Origin: Dryas octopetala
Taxonomy: Eukaryota; Streptophyta; Magnoliopsida; Rosales; Rosaceae
Length of the DNA stretch: 64,000 nucleotides
Reading direction: 5' to 3'
Assembly: GCA_963921425.1 (NCBI GenBank)
Contig: OY992832.1
Coordinates: 32,879,475-32,943,474 of the forward strand
Of this stretch, positions 38,594 through 50,825 are shown one piece after another (the stretch's first letter is position 1; each line of letters begins with the position of its first letter). Made by a program: the position numbers and the translations under genes. The notes beneath the pieces were generated by a model. It was given only the letters and a program-made list of their open reading frames with translations, was not told where the DNA came from and searched no databases.

Positions 38594-40142
38594 ACTATGT
38601 AATAACTTAATAACCTAATACTAAAACTAAAACAGAAAGTAAGGGGGTGTCCCAAAACTCAGATTTTAATAGATTTTAAAAGAGATATGGAGTATTGCAG
38701 ATTTCATGAATTGTAAATTGTACGTAATGGAATTCCAAAGAATTCATAGGATTTTACATAATTTTGTAGTATTGGATTTTAATGAATTTTGTTGGATTTC
38801 AATGGATGTAATTCTAACCCCTCTTCTTTAGTCAACCTCTCTCTCATCCAATTATAAAATAAATCAAACACATGGGTTACATTTTGTCATTTTGATTTAT
38901 TAAGACCACATTTACTAACTCCCTTGCTGATCGACCAACTCTATTATTTGATCACATTTACTAACTTCCTTGCCGACCAACTCTCTAATAGAGGTCGAAA
39001 CTCAAACCACCTAGTAGCATTATTCTTATTATACATCCAAGGCTGCAAGAGACACCAACCCCAATTCACAGTCATAAGCATGGAAATTACTTTTATCTAC
39101 TACTGGTCATAAGCATCATTTCCCTGTCAACAGTTAGTATTTGTGCCCCACAAATTCTCAATGTTTAGGAACTACACCTACACCCCAGGAGCTAAATTAT
39201 ACTGCTTCTATAGCACCAATTTAATAGAGGGATGAGCTGTACCAAGCAACATCAGAGTTTTGTTATAGACTATAGCCAAGCAGGAGGAAATAACTAAAAT
39301 ATTAAAATTACCTATATACTAAAAAGAGCAAAAATAAAGAATGATAAGGACACAAATATGGGAATGCAAGACTCCAACTAAAAGAATCAAAAGGCATCCA
39401 CAACATTAACTCATACAGTTCCTCAGATTTTTCCTCCCAGCAAAAATTACTAACACTAGAGTTTAGGCTTAAAATTTTAAAATTTTAAAATTCAGGGACG
39501 ATAGTTCAAAACACTAGAGGAGCCCTATTTATATATAAGAATGCTTATCCATGAAGGAAGACCTAGTAGATGCAGGAGTGTTAAAAATTTAGTATTTTGG
39601 AATCTACTCACTCATTTTTGTTCTTGGAAATAAAATCAAAGAATTGATGTTGGCTTTAACTAAATTTTTCAAGATGACTGGTTGAATGATCTGTCTAACG
39701 GTTGAGACTCTAGAGCTAGTTACCTTCCATTCAAAAGGCCTAAAGATGATCATGAAGATGCCATCTCCTGATTTGCATCATCCATTAATCTCACAAAAGG
39801 AAGCTAGTAGATTATATAGGATAAATTTGTATTGAAGATAAGAAGGATCTGTTCATCATCAAATTATCATTAGAATTTAGAACTATAGGTTTCTTTGTTC
39901 CCGCTGAAAGGTTTTCAATCAATCTCTGATTGTGTTCCTCCTGGTTATGTATAATTTCTTCAAACTTTACCCTTGAAGCTTCTTGGAGGAATTCATTTAA
40001 TTTTTTAGATAAACGTGGCTGCAATTGCTGTTCTGTCTCTCATTACTGTCAAAAGAAAGTTAGGAGTACAGTTATGAACTCAGAATTCATAACAGTACAG
40101 TCATGAACTCAGAATTCATAAGTTGTTATCATATATATATAA
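38594..40142. other. Intergenic with transposon debris
   Basis: Sequence from 38645 (GGGGGTGTCCCAAAACTCAG) looks like a decayed MITE end. A minus-strand open frame of 70 codons at 39812-40024 (KKLNEFLQEASRVKFEEII) has an amphipathic, gene-like composition but no recognised domain. Confidence 0.35.
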
Positions 40143-40315
40143 TTTGTTGTTAGTTTTTTTTTTTCATGTAATTATTATCTCATTTTTAATTTCAAGAAAT
40201 AGATTATGAATCTTTTACTATTGTCCTTGTGAAGTAGATCAAGAACAACTTGACTTTGATTCGAGAAGGCTACAAAGCTTAGTGAAGGACAAGTCCCTTT
40301 TGATTTCAGAAAAAA
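40143..40315 (+). repeat. Gene-fragment duplication, left copy
   Basis: This matches 52283-52457 over about 170 bp with a few percent difference. A frame reading QEQLDFDSRRLQSLVKDKSL is open here but is broken in the right copy by a small insertion giving TAA. The left copy runs straight into a truncated LTR at a shared A-run. Confidence 0.85.
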
Positions 40316-40935
40316 TAACACCATAATATTAGTATTATTTGGGCTTAAAACCGGGCCGGAATGGAAGAAACTGAAGCCCACGAAAGGCACATGCTGGTGG
40401 GCCTATAAACCAAATGCAAGCTGAGAGTTATTGATAAAGTCAATAACCAAGCTAAAGCACATTGAATCACATGCCCCTACGAAGAAGAGCATGACCACCA
40501 TTTTCTCCATCATTCTCTCCCATTAGCAGAAGGAAAAAGGTGTGTGAGTGGAGAAGAACGTGGGATGGCCAAAGCTTGGAGCCCAAGACTCAAGAGCTCT
40601 ATAAATACTGGAGATTAAATCATCTCAAGGTACACGATCAGACCGAATTAACTTGTAGACATGTTGAACTTATGCTAACTTAAGCATCAGAGTGTTTTTG
40701 CAGGTACACCTCCTCTCGGATCTCGTAGATGACGACCAAGATTGAGTCTGACTTCTAAAAATTCATCAAGAATAATCATTGTTGGAAAATTTTCACCTTC
40801 GGAGGAATTTGGCATCAACGGTTGATGCCGTCTGTGGGAACCTGGAACAAAAGGCCATTGAAGAAGCAATGGATGTCGTCGTCTATGGCCAATCAGCTCG
40901 TGAAGGCCGACAGTCAATTACATCTCTCTGACCCA
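40311..40935 (+). mobile_element. 5' LTR (slightly truncated) and leader of a Ty3/gypsy-type element
   Basis: About 490 bp match the LTR at 51732-52225, including CTCTATAAATAC and the AGAGCTCTATAAATA promoter at about 40595. The first bases (TGTTGGGGT) are missing. After it comes TGATGCCGTCTGTGGGAAC, similar to the sequence following 5' LTRs of Tat/Retand-type gypsy elements. The element body continues at 51 kb after nested insertions and deletion. Confidence 0.65.
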
Positions 40936-41839
40936 ACATATAAGCATTGGACCTATATTCTGGAAGTAACTTTTATTCAGCAAAAGTTTATTTCATCAGC
41001 AGAAACTGATTATATTAGTCTACCTATCAGTGTTTTCAGACGCAAAAGCGTTCCGCGAGGCGTTTGCAGTCTCGCAAGGCGATGTGTAAGCCTTGACGCG
41101 TATAGCGTAAGCTTTTCGGGCATAAAAAAATATAATAAAAAAAAAATTATATAACCTAAAAATAACATTAATTGTCATACATAAATAAAAATCATCCATA
41201 TTAGTATATTTAGGGGTGGGTTCGGATAGGTAACCGAACCGAAACTCCTAAACCGAAGACCGAACCGAACCCATCCGGTAAGCCTCCATGGCAACCGAGA
41301 CCGAGACCGGCAAGCCGGTAAACCGAAGAATCCGGTCGGCTCGGCTCGGACATGGGCCTAAACCGAACACATGCTGGGCCATGTTTTGGGCCACATTTTG
41401 GGCCATTTTTGGGCCTTGACTCCATTCACTCAAGGCCACTTCTGAGTTTCTAATTAACCAACTTTGTAATTCAAAGACCTGTCACTTTTGCTGTAATCAA
41501 TTAATCATACATTCAATAAACTGTAATCTACTTATCTACATACATTAATACATATATTTAATTGTTTAAAGAGAACTGATAATAATATCCTATAATAATA
41601 TCCTATAAATGTTCAAATATGACAACTTCCATGTTTTTTTGCTACTACTACAATCTACATAAACCAAATTTACAAGTACTAACTTATATAATTACAAACC
41701 CATTAAAAAATAAACAAGCAAAGTAGCAAACAACTGCAGACCAGCTTCAGCTCCACCTCCAACCAAATTAATTGATTTACAAACCAAAAACCAATTTACC
41801 AATTCAATTACAAACCTAAAAACTATATAGTAGGCTGAC

Positions 41840-41990
41840 CAGCTCCAAAACACTGCAGATCAGCTCCAAAACACTGCAGATCAGCACCAAAAAATGGCAG
41901 ACCAGCTCCAAAAAACCATATACCAGCTCCAAAAATGGCAGACCAGCTCCATACAACCATATACCAGCTCCAACAGAAATGTTAAACCTT
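41840..41990. repeat. CAGCTCCAAAA-type minisatellite
   Basis: Repeats of GACCAGCTCCAAAA with CACTGCAG or CCATATA spacers, just beyond the 3' end of the hAT transposase gene. Confidence 0.75.
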
Positions 41991-42134
41991 TGCAGCAACC
42001 TTAAAACTCCAAACATATTCACAACCTTTGTAACATCTGAATCAAAATATAATTAATCAATTAATAAATAAATAACTTACTTGGACAGTTAAGCAAAATA
42101 ACCAAGTTAGCAAGATAACTTACTTGAACAGAAA

Positions 42135-44365
42135 TTAAGCATGTGTTGGTGTACTTGGAGGAAATGCACTTGAAGTTGAAGACCTTTGTGAGGCATCCAC
42201 CACTTCAAAATATTAAAGAGAACAATTACTTACAACCAGGCAGCACACAAAGACAAGAAAAAAAAAATGCAGCAAGCAATCAACCACTTACCTCTTTCAA
42301 TTTCTTCAAGTTCTTTGTAGAATTGAACTTCATCATCAGTTGGCTCCTTGTAGAAATTGAATTCTTCTGCCCTAAGCCAATCACTAGTACACACTAATGC
42401 CTCTACGGTTTTTGGGGTCAAAGAAGATCTAAAAGGATCCACAATCCTCCTTCCCAAGCTAAATGCATTCTCACTAGCCACTGTTGAGCTTGGGATGGAG
42501 AAGAGATCCTTGGCAACCTTTGAGAGAATTGGGTACCAAGATTGGTTAATCTTCCACCACTCTAAGAAATCAAAACCCACCTCTTCTAGTTTCTCAAATG
42601 GATCATTTAGATACTTATCCACTTCATTGGATATCTCAGTAGCCTCTTCCTCCAATCTTTGTCTTTTAATTCTTAATTCCAGCCTAGTAAGTCCAGCTTC
42701 TTGAATGACCACACTTGATGGGACATTGCTTTGATTTTCTGCTCCTCCTTTGTATGCACTATACAAATTGAACAAGCATTTTCTGATCTCACCAATAATG
42801 TGTGAGACCTTTTCAGTATCTGCCCCTAGCTCTTCAAATGCAGCTTTAATCATTTGGAGCTTGAATCTAGGGTTTAACACATGTGAGACATAGACAAGTT
42901 TGTTCACTTTCTCAAAACTGCCCCAATACTTGTTAAACTTAAGCATCATTGAGGCAGCCACCCTTTGCAACACCATATTACTATAATCTTGTTGTTTTTC
43001 TGCAATCTCACATTGCAACTCACTAATTTGAACAAAAATCAGCGATGATGTACAAGTTTTGGTGGCACTAAAGACTAAGGTAGCATCATAAAATTTTTTA
43101 AGGAAATGCACAAAGGCTTTTGCTTTCATCCAATCCTCATCACTTGGAGGACCAACTCTTGTTTTTCCATCCCTTTCTTTCTCATCAAAATAGCTCCTAA
43201 ATGGCCTATATTCCTCAGCCATCCTATTAAACACCATTTTGTATTTGGCAGCAGCCTCCAACATCTTGTAAGTGGAATTCCACCTAGTTGCCACATCCAT
43301 TGGCACATTGGACATTTCCCCCATCTTAAAAATGACAGCAAAGTCCCTAAACTTATCCAATCTTTGAGGACTTGAGTGAATATACTTCACACAATTCCTA
43401 ATTGCCTCAATGGACCCAAACAGTTCATTCAACCCATCCTTGACAATCAAATTCAGAATGTGACAAGCACACCTCATGTGCAAGTATACACCATCAAATA
43501 GCAATGTATTTGCCTCCTTCAACCTCTTACTCATGTACTCAACAAGCCCATCATTTGCACTAGCATTGTCAACCGTAATGCTAAAGACTTTTTCTATCCC
43601 CCAACTTCTCAAACAGCCCTCAAGAACCCTTCGTAACTCCTCACCCTTGTGACTAGTTATTTTTGTGAAGTTGATTATCCTTTTATGCAACTTCCACTCA
43701 CTGTCCATAAAATGGGCAGTCACAACCATGTAATTTATGTTTTGGACAGATGTCCAAGTATCAGTTGTGATACTAACCCTTTGATTCCCAATGACACTCA
43801 TAATTTTTGCCCTCTCTATCTGGTACAGATCTAGAACACCAGCAGCCACCTTCTTTCTATCTGGTATCCTAAACCTAGGACACAAGTCACGGACCAATTC
43901 CTTAAAAGCTTCCCCTTCCACTATCCTAAAAGGATGTTCATCTCTAATCACCCAACTCACAACCTTTTCTTCATGTCTTTTTTGATTAAAGGAATGGGGA
44001 AGCAATGGAGCCCCCATTGTGTCTTGTGTAATGGTGGGTTGGCCTTTAGAAATGCTGCCTATGTAAGCTGGACATTTTTGACATTGCCTTTTTAAGTGAT
44101 TTAGAATCCTAGTAGTCCCATTGTGAGTAGTATGGGCTGTAAATTCTTGTTTGCAAGTATTGCATCTAGCAAATGGCCACATAATCTTACGCTGCTCATG
44201 CATTTTTTCAAACTTGGTGCAATGTGTCCACACTATAGACTTGGTCTTCTTAGATTTGCTTTTAGTCTCTACTTGGTCATCATTCTCATCTTGGGTTTGG
44301 GTTGATGGTGAAGGTGTAGGTACTGGTTGGTTGGTCTGTTTAGAGGTGACATTATTGTAGGGCAA
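42135..44365 (-). CDS. hAT transposase (BED finger, hAT-C dimerisation)
   Basis: An exon of 691 uninterrupted codons (44365-42292) ends at a good donor GAGAG|GTAAGT. A second exon, 42202-42135, adds VVDASQRSSTSS and a short tail. The transposase cuts the element at its inverted repeats and inserts it with 8-bp duplications. From the first open codon: BED zinc finger (about 45-95; Cys68, Cys71, His90, Cys95), catalytic Asp202 in TTDTWTSVQN and Asp266 in TVDNASAND, RWNSTYKML, and the hAT-C region (about 590-660) with WWKINQSW and STVASENAFS. The open frame starts right after TAA with no ATG. The nearest upstream ATG (44412) is in another frame, so a 1-base defect or an internal Met start must be considered. 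Confidence 0.9.
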
Positions 44366-44639
44366 TTAAGGTTAGCAGAGGCATTCATAGTGCTGGATTG
44401 GCTAGACTCCATGTGCCCTAAATTCCAAATTGACAAAGTGTAACAAACTCAATTAAATTTAGACAACAGCAATCAGCAATCATGATAAGTGAAAACAAAG
44501 AAAGTAGAAATCACCAGCTGAAAACAGATTGCAAATTCCATTTACATTTACATTTAAGAAGCTAGTTCAACAATGAATCACACAATCAACAGGCAGCACC
44601 AATAATCATTCAATCATTATCAAAATTACAAGGGCGACA

Positions 44640-44730
44640 TACCTCAAGCAGGCTAAGCAGTAGGCAGCAGCACCAACAAGCAGGCTAAGCAGCAGCACCA
44701 ACAAGCAGGCTAAGCAGCAACACCAACAAG
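44640..44730. repeat. Short tandem repeat upstream of the transposase
   Basis: Three or four units of about 26 bp with CAAGCAGGCTAAGCAGCA. Confidence 0.75.
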
Positions 44731-45139
44731 CTCTTCAACCTTGCAAAGAATCCTACATTGATTAATAAATCATCAATTCTGAAACCCTAACCTAAACTGA
44801 TTCAAACCCCAATATTGACCCCAAACCCTAAATTAATTATTAATCAATTTAATCCAGAATATTGACCCAAACCCTAACCCTTAAATTGACTCAAACCTGA
44901 AACCCCAAACCCTAAATTAATTACTAATCCATTTAATCCCCAATATTGACCCCAAACCCTAACCTTTAAATTGATTCAAACCCTAACTCTTACCTGCGGA
45001 GGTGGTGGTGACGAGCGATGCTGGTCTGTGAGGTGGTGGTGACGAGCGAGCTCTGTGAGGTGGTGGTGAAGAGCGATGCTGCTCTGTGAGGTGGTGGTAC
45101 TGGTGACGAACGATGTGGCAGAGAACAGAGAAACAAAGA

Positions 45140-45530
45140 GATCGGTGAGAAGAGAGCAATGAGATCACAGAGAGAGTGAGAGTGTGAGAGAAGAGTGACT
45201 GAGTGAGATCGTACTTACTTGGATCGAGACTGAGAGAAGAGGCAGAGAGAGATCGTGACACAGAGACTGAGAGAGGAGGCAGAGAGGAGGCAGAGATGAG
45301 GCAGAGATGAGGCAGAGAGGGGGCGATGAGGCAGAGAGGAGGCGATCGAGACTGAGAGATGAGGCAGAGAGAGATCGTGACACAGAGACTGAGAGAGGAG
45401 GCAGAGAGGACGCAGAGAGGAGGCAGAGATGAGGCAGAGAGGGGGCGATGAGGCAGAGATGAGGCAGAGAGGGGGCGATGAGGCAGAGAGGAGGCGGAGA
45501 GTGAGAGAGCCAGATAGGAGGCAGATTCGA
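45140..45530. repeat. GAGGCAGAGA minisatellite
   Basis: Purine-rich array of GAGGCAGAGAGG and GATGAGGCAGAGA units with a longer repeat of about 110 bp. Open frames through it (Ser/Leu-rich) are artefacts of the repeat. Confidence 0.85.
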
Positions 45531-47028
45531 GAATGAGAGACCCAGTGAAAAAAATTAGGTCTGTTGACCTAAGTTAGTTTTGTTTAAAGTTTTTTAGTTT
45601 TTTTTTTTTTTTATTAAGACATTAGGGTATTTTGGGGTTTGGTTTAGGGTTTAGAGTATTTTGGGGTTTGAATTGGGGTTTGGAGTTTTTGATTTTTATT
45701 ACATATGTTTTTTAGTATATTGTTTATTAGTTTATATAGTTTTTAATTTATTTCATATCTTAATAAAAATATTATACCATATCCTAAAATAACCTTAGGG
45801 TATAGGACTATAGGATATACTATATAGTATATAGTTATATACCATCATACCATATACTATATAAGTATATAGTATATTAGTATATAGTTATATAGTATAT
45901 AAGACTATAACTCTATAAGTATATAGTCTATACAATAATACAATATAGTGATATACATATAGGATATTATTGTATTAAACCCCAAATCCTATATAAGTAT
46001 ATAGTATAACTATATAATAGTATAATACCATATAGTCATATACAGATATACTATTATACTATATAAGACTTATAAGTATATACTATATAGTAAATTAATT
46101 ATATACCATAATACCATGTCCTAATATACTAATATACTAATATATACCATAATAGTATAATACCATGTCCTACATAAGTATATTGTATATAAGTATATAG
46201 TTATATACTATATAATATATTAATTATATACCATAATACCATATATGGTATATTAATTATATACCATATATGATATAAAGTATAAACCACAGGTTCACAA
46301 CAATGAACCACACAATAGGGCTTAGGCCCTTAGGGGCTTAGGGCATGGGATATACATACTGATATAGGATATAAATTATAATGATATATAGGGTTTAGAA
46401 TTTACTAATTTAGTATAATATATTAATATTATGGTTTAGGGTATTTTTAATTAGTTTATATATATGTATATATATTAAAAAACATATAAATTAAAATTAT
46501 AGGGGTTTATAAATTTATATATGTTTTATATAAATTATAGAAATGTATTATATAAAATTATAAATTATTTATTAGAAATGTATAAGAAATGTATAAAAAT
46601 GAATTATGTAAATGATTTATTAAGTATATTCGGTTCGGTTCGGTTTACCGACGGTTTAAGGATATGGGAACCGAAACCGAGTCTGAACTTCCCGGTTCGG
46701 TAGCCAAACCGAACTTCGGTACGGTTTTATTTCGGTACGGTTTTTTTCGGCATCGGTTGGGCCGGTTTCGGCCTCGGCCTCGGTTTTTCGGTCAACCCGA
46801 CCCAGCCCTAAGTATATTACATATCAATACTCACATAATCACAATCCCAATATTCATTATTCACAACAATTCCCAATACTCATTATTCACAAAAATTCTC
46901 AATATTCACATAATCACATAGGTGCACTGCCATTAGATTAATTTATTGGTAAAATCTTGGCCATTAGATTTAATGAATGGCTTAGATTAAAAAATACAAA
47001 AATTAATTTTTTTCCCCTCACCCGTCAC

Positions 47029-47963
47029 CAAGGAGTAAAATTTCGGTTTCGAGGAAATTTTCGATTAAAATTTCGACGGAAATTTTCGTGGAAATTTCGA
47101 TTAAAATTTCGATTTCGATAAATTAGATAAAAACGACGGAAATTGTTATCAAAATATGGAAATTTTGAATGAAACTTGACCATATGTTTATTTAACATAT
47201 TATCTACTATATTAATAAAAAACATTGAAGAAACCAAATTATATAATAGGTTTCATGTGATATAAGATGAATATAATGCGCGTTGGAGGCAAATACTGTT
47301 AAACAAAATTAGTATAATGAATAATGAAATCAGTATATTCTTTATACTCTATAATTTATACACTAACCCTAATACTAAACCCTATATACTCTATATATTC
47401 TAATACTCTTTATACTCTATAATCTATGCACTAAACTCTATATACTGTATGTTCTTTAAGATATGGACCATATGGTATAAGATATTATAATTTAGGCCCT
47501 TTAGGGTATTCTTCTCCACCAAGCACCAACCCCCTGCCTCTCTCCCCCCAACCCAGTCCATCCCCGACACACCCGCGCGCCCCCTCACCCAGCCCCTTTT
47601 CTGTGAGACTCTATATTTTCCAGATAATTATTTTAAATATTTTGAGAATTTATTTTAAGGATTTTGAGAATTTATTTGGAATTTAAAAAGGTTTTAATTT
47701 AATTTTAATTATTAAATTATTTTTGTTTTAAATTAGGCTTGACCCAAAGTTAACTTTTAAATTTAGTGGACTTTTGATTCGGACTTTAGGCACGTTGGAT
47801 AGGTCTCGAGTTCACGAGTTCGTAGACACGTAGCACGCGTCGATTGGAGTTATGGTTTGAAAGTTACGGACATTTGAAGTAAAGGGCAATTTTGTAATTT
47901 TTACAAAAGGGGTTTTAAAACCCAAAAACCAGATTTTTATCCCATTCTCTCTCCTCTCTCCCG

Positions 47964-48032
<69 letters not shown>

Positions 48033-48516
48033 GCGCCTCACCTTCGCCGCGCCTGCCACCGGCGCGTGGCGGCGCGTCCAGCCATGGCTAGCAACGGGAC
48101 CGGCCCAGATCTCCTCGCCGTTCTTCCTTCTTCCTCCCCCTAGTGGCGGCGCAGCCCAGAAACCTCCCCCGAGTCGCGAACCAGCTGAGGCCGATCCTTG
48201 GAGCTCCGGCGGCGATCTCACTTTTCCGGCGACGACGCGGCCTCCCATCACCTGGGTTGTCTTCCTCTCGTCACGGTGAGTCTGCCCATGTGCTTCCCTG
48301 GCTCTGACGATCCCGCACGGCGGCGGATCGAAGATTTTGCCAATTTTCCCGAAACCAGCCCATTTTCCCCCAAACCCAGCCGAAATTTCGAGAAATTTCG
48401 CCAATTTCGCCGAAATAATTACCGAAAATAATTGGGTATGTGATAAAATTTCGGTGACCCAAAAAAACGAAATTTTCGGCGAAATTTCGCCGAAAATTTC
48501 AAAATTTCATTCCTTG
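47029..48516. mobile_element. hAT-like non-autonomous element, copy 2, with a truncated LTR
   Basis: The same ends as copy 1 (CAAGGAGTAAAATTTCG and its mirror). The target duplication is CCCGTCAC/CCCGTCGC (47021-47028 and 48517-48524, 7 of 8). It carries the LTR at the same internal position (starts TGTGAGACT at 47602 after the same CCCCTTTTC). The LTR right end (after about 48339) is deleted. Confidence 0.88.
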
Positions 48517-48548
48517 CCCGTCGCGCTATTGAAAACACTGCTACCTAT

Positions 48549-48612
48549 TACACAAGCACTTGATGATCATCATCAATCAAAATTAGTACTAATTTGGTCT
48601 ATTTTTAGATGA
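48549..48612 (+). pseudogene. Gene fragment continuing across the nested hAT insertion
   Basis: If the outer element and one CTACCTAT are removed, the frame ending ...TDYISLPI (about 40925-41027) continues as TQALDDHHQSKLVL to a stop at 48610. I do not recognise the protein. An intron-like stretch and an acceptor (GATAGCAG|GGAATAG) follow at about 48723. Confidence 0.35.
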
Positions 48613-48719
48613 TTAATTAATGTTAACTCTATTGCTAGAAGAAGCTGCTGGGTTTACTCAATTTTTTGTAACACATATTACAAAATTAGTTTTGCTGCTT
48701 TGTCTTAATTGGTTGGATA

Positions 48720-49450
48720 GCAGGGAATAGGGAGAGACTGTACTTTGGGAAGGGCTATACTGCCAGAGCTCACGACGCCGTGGCGCGGCCTGCACCTGTC
48801 AGTTTTGTCAAAGCCCGTCAACGGCGAGTCGCATTACTGGGCATTGCGCTGCATCCGCAGTAGAGTAGCTTGGCGACCTGCTCCTGAACGCACACTCCAA
48901 ACTTAACGAAGTCGCGAATGCGACCTGCGACGGGCTCGACCCAACCTGCGAACTTGACTCAACCCGCGAACTGCGACCCGCGACTCGCCCCTTTACCAGT
49001 AACCCATGAAGCGACTCGCAAAGTGTTGCACGACCAGAGCTTCGAACTCCGAACTGAGAGCTCCGACGTCACTAACTCTGAACTGAGAGCTCCGACGGCA
49101 CTAACTCCGACCTGCGAGCTTGGCGTGACTAACTTCGAGCTCTAATTTGCAAGCTCGACCTGAACCTCGAACTGCGAGCTTCAAACTCGCGTGACTCAAC
49201 CTGCGAACTCCGACCCGACCTGCGAACTCGCGTGACTCGCTAGCTCCGACCTACTGGCGTCCACCTTGCTATCGATCTTCTCTGCTCGCGCTCCCTCTGC
49301 TCATTCTCCTGCTGCTGTTGTGGGACACATGACCTGGGTGGGTGGACGAAGTCGAGGCGTCCCTTCACTCTCACTATCTGGTTTCTGTTCTGGTCGTGGA
49401 GCTAGCTTGTATCTCACTATCGACATTGAGAACCTCCAAAAAGGATAAGA
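48720..49450. other. GC-rich degenerate repeat region
   Basis: From 48720 to about 49260 many short repeats of CTGCGAACTCGCGTGACTCG type occur. Frames through it have no known domain. It may be part of the interior of the LTR element or of an unknown gene. Confidence 0.35.
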
Positions 49451-49829
49451 ACGAAATGATATCTCCTTCATTTGATTCATTATATATGCATATAGAAAGA
49501 AATACTCAGAGGACTGGGAGCAATAATATTTTGTCAATAAAAGTCTGCTTTCTGAAAACCTGAACATTAGATGTTATATATTTGACTGGGTTGCAACATT
49601 TTGCTATATGTACAATGCAATCTTGTGAATGTTGCAGCTGGAAATTTCCTTGTGGCCTCTGATGGGAGAGGTGGAAGAAGTGAGCAACATTGGGTCCAGA
49701 GATAGAGAGGAAGGTGTCGTGGGTGTTGTTGCTGATATGGTGAAGCTAGGAGGGAGGCGCGGGAAGAAGGTAGAAAACTAGGGTTAAGGGCGGGGGGAGA
49801 AAAAGAAAACCTAACCTGCTATGATACCA

Positions 49830-49980
49830 TGTGAGTTTTGGTAAATTGATGATCTTCTCATTAAATAATATCAGTATTTATACAAAGACAATATAGGCCT
49901 AATAGCTTAGGGCACAAGTAATACAAAGTGAACCTAGTGATACAAGGACTAAGGCCCAAACATAAGTGATATCTAATAGA
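49830..49980 (-). mobile_element. Possible Copia LTR edge, reverse orientation
   Basis: CTATGATACCA at 49819 is close to the reverse complement of a tRNA-Met primer-binding site, and TGTGAGTTTTGG follows directly, as an LTR edge should. Only one edge is seen. Confidence 0.4.
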
Positions 49981-50825
49981 TGATCCATCCCCTAATGGAT
50001 TTCGAAAAGTTACAGCTACTTGGGATCAAATTCATGTATCTGCAGCAAAGGCAGATGTTGATAGCGTTACAAGAAGCTTGGCATTGGAGTGAGGCACGAA
50101 TTATGATATAAGAGTCAACGGGCATAAATGAGATATATACTGTTATGGCTGCATTATATCTTGTATTGGATGCAGTGCTCATGAAAACATCCAAATGCTC
50201 ATTAAAAATAGGGCTAGTGTTTGCTCATGAATCATATGGCGCGCTTTGCACGAATGATGGGCAGCAAAACTTATCCTAGTGCTGCTGCAAGTGTTTTACA
50301 TGGAACCCTCAAATAAACACAAAAGAAAAGAAGAGCTCGGGAGAAGGCATGACACTCTATGACTACTTTGACAGCTAAGCTCCCTCTTATTATTTGATCG
50401 TCAAAGTATTGGACTTCCCAAACTCGCAAAGGTATATTTATTGCTTGGCGTACTATTTCTTTAAAATGATATTATCAGGTTAACTAGATTTTACAACCAA
50501 TGCTCTTTAAAGTAGAGAACAAAGCTCGCTAAAAATTTACAAAGCATGCTTAAGCCTCCCAAACTCCTATTCAGAGACTTGATGCAGAGACATGATAGAT
50601 CGACCATCTATGTAAGCTAGGAAAAAAGGCATAACCCAATGGAAGCATACGAAGATCGAGGTTGGAGTAAGGGGACATCAATGCGCCACTCAAAGCATGA
50701 GATGAAAAACAAAAGAGAGCTAAGGATTCTTTACTCCACTCTCTTAAAGATAATTGAACGATATTGATTATTTTTCCAAAAAAATCCATGATTGATTATT
50801 GGATCGATATTCTCTTGTATCAAAA

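Larger units (their letters stand above)
41211..46810 (-). mobile_element. hAT transposon, 5.6 kb, near-complete
   Basis: Ends TAGGGGTGGG and CCCAGCCCTA are flanked by a perfect 8-bp duplication, AGTATATT (41203-41210 and 46811-46818). Subterminal regions (41220-41370 and 46625-46800) carry many ACCGAA/TTCGGT motifs, the likely transposase-binding sites. One long transposase gene is present on the minus strand. Minisatellites occur at 41840-41990, 44640-44730 and 45140-45530, and TA-rich sequence at 45780-46500. Confidence 0.95.
41028..48540. mobile_element. Outer hAT-type MITE holding two other hAT elements
   Basis: Ends CAGTGTTTTCA (41028) and TGAAAACACTG (48540) are flanked by a perfect 8-bp duplication, CTACCTAT (41020-41027 and 48541-48548). 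Its own sequence is only about 409 bp: 41028-41210, 46811-47028 and 48517-48540, less the inner duplications. Two further hAT elements (41211-46810 and 47029-48516) sit inside, each with its own 8-bp duplication. Confidence 0.9.

Noticed and set aside
43106-44360. Plus-strand open frames opposite the hAT transposase
   Set aside because: Shadows of the transposase exon; none has a domain.
44983-45383. Ser/Leu-rich minus-strand frames
   Set aside because: Pure translation of the GAGGCAGAGA minisatellite.
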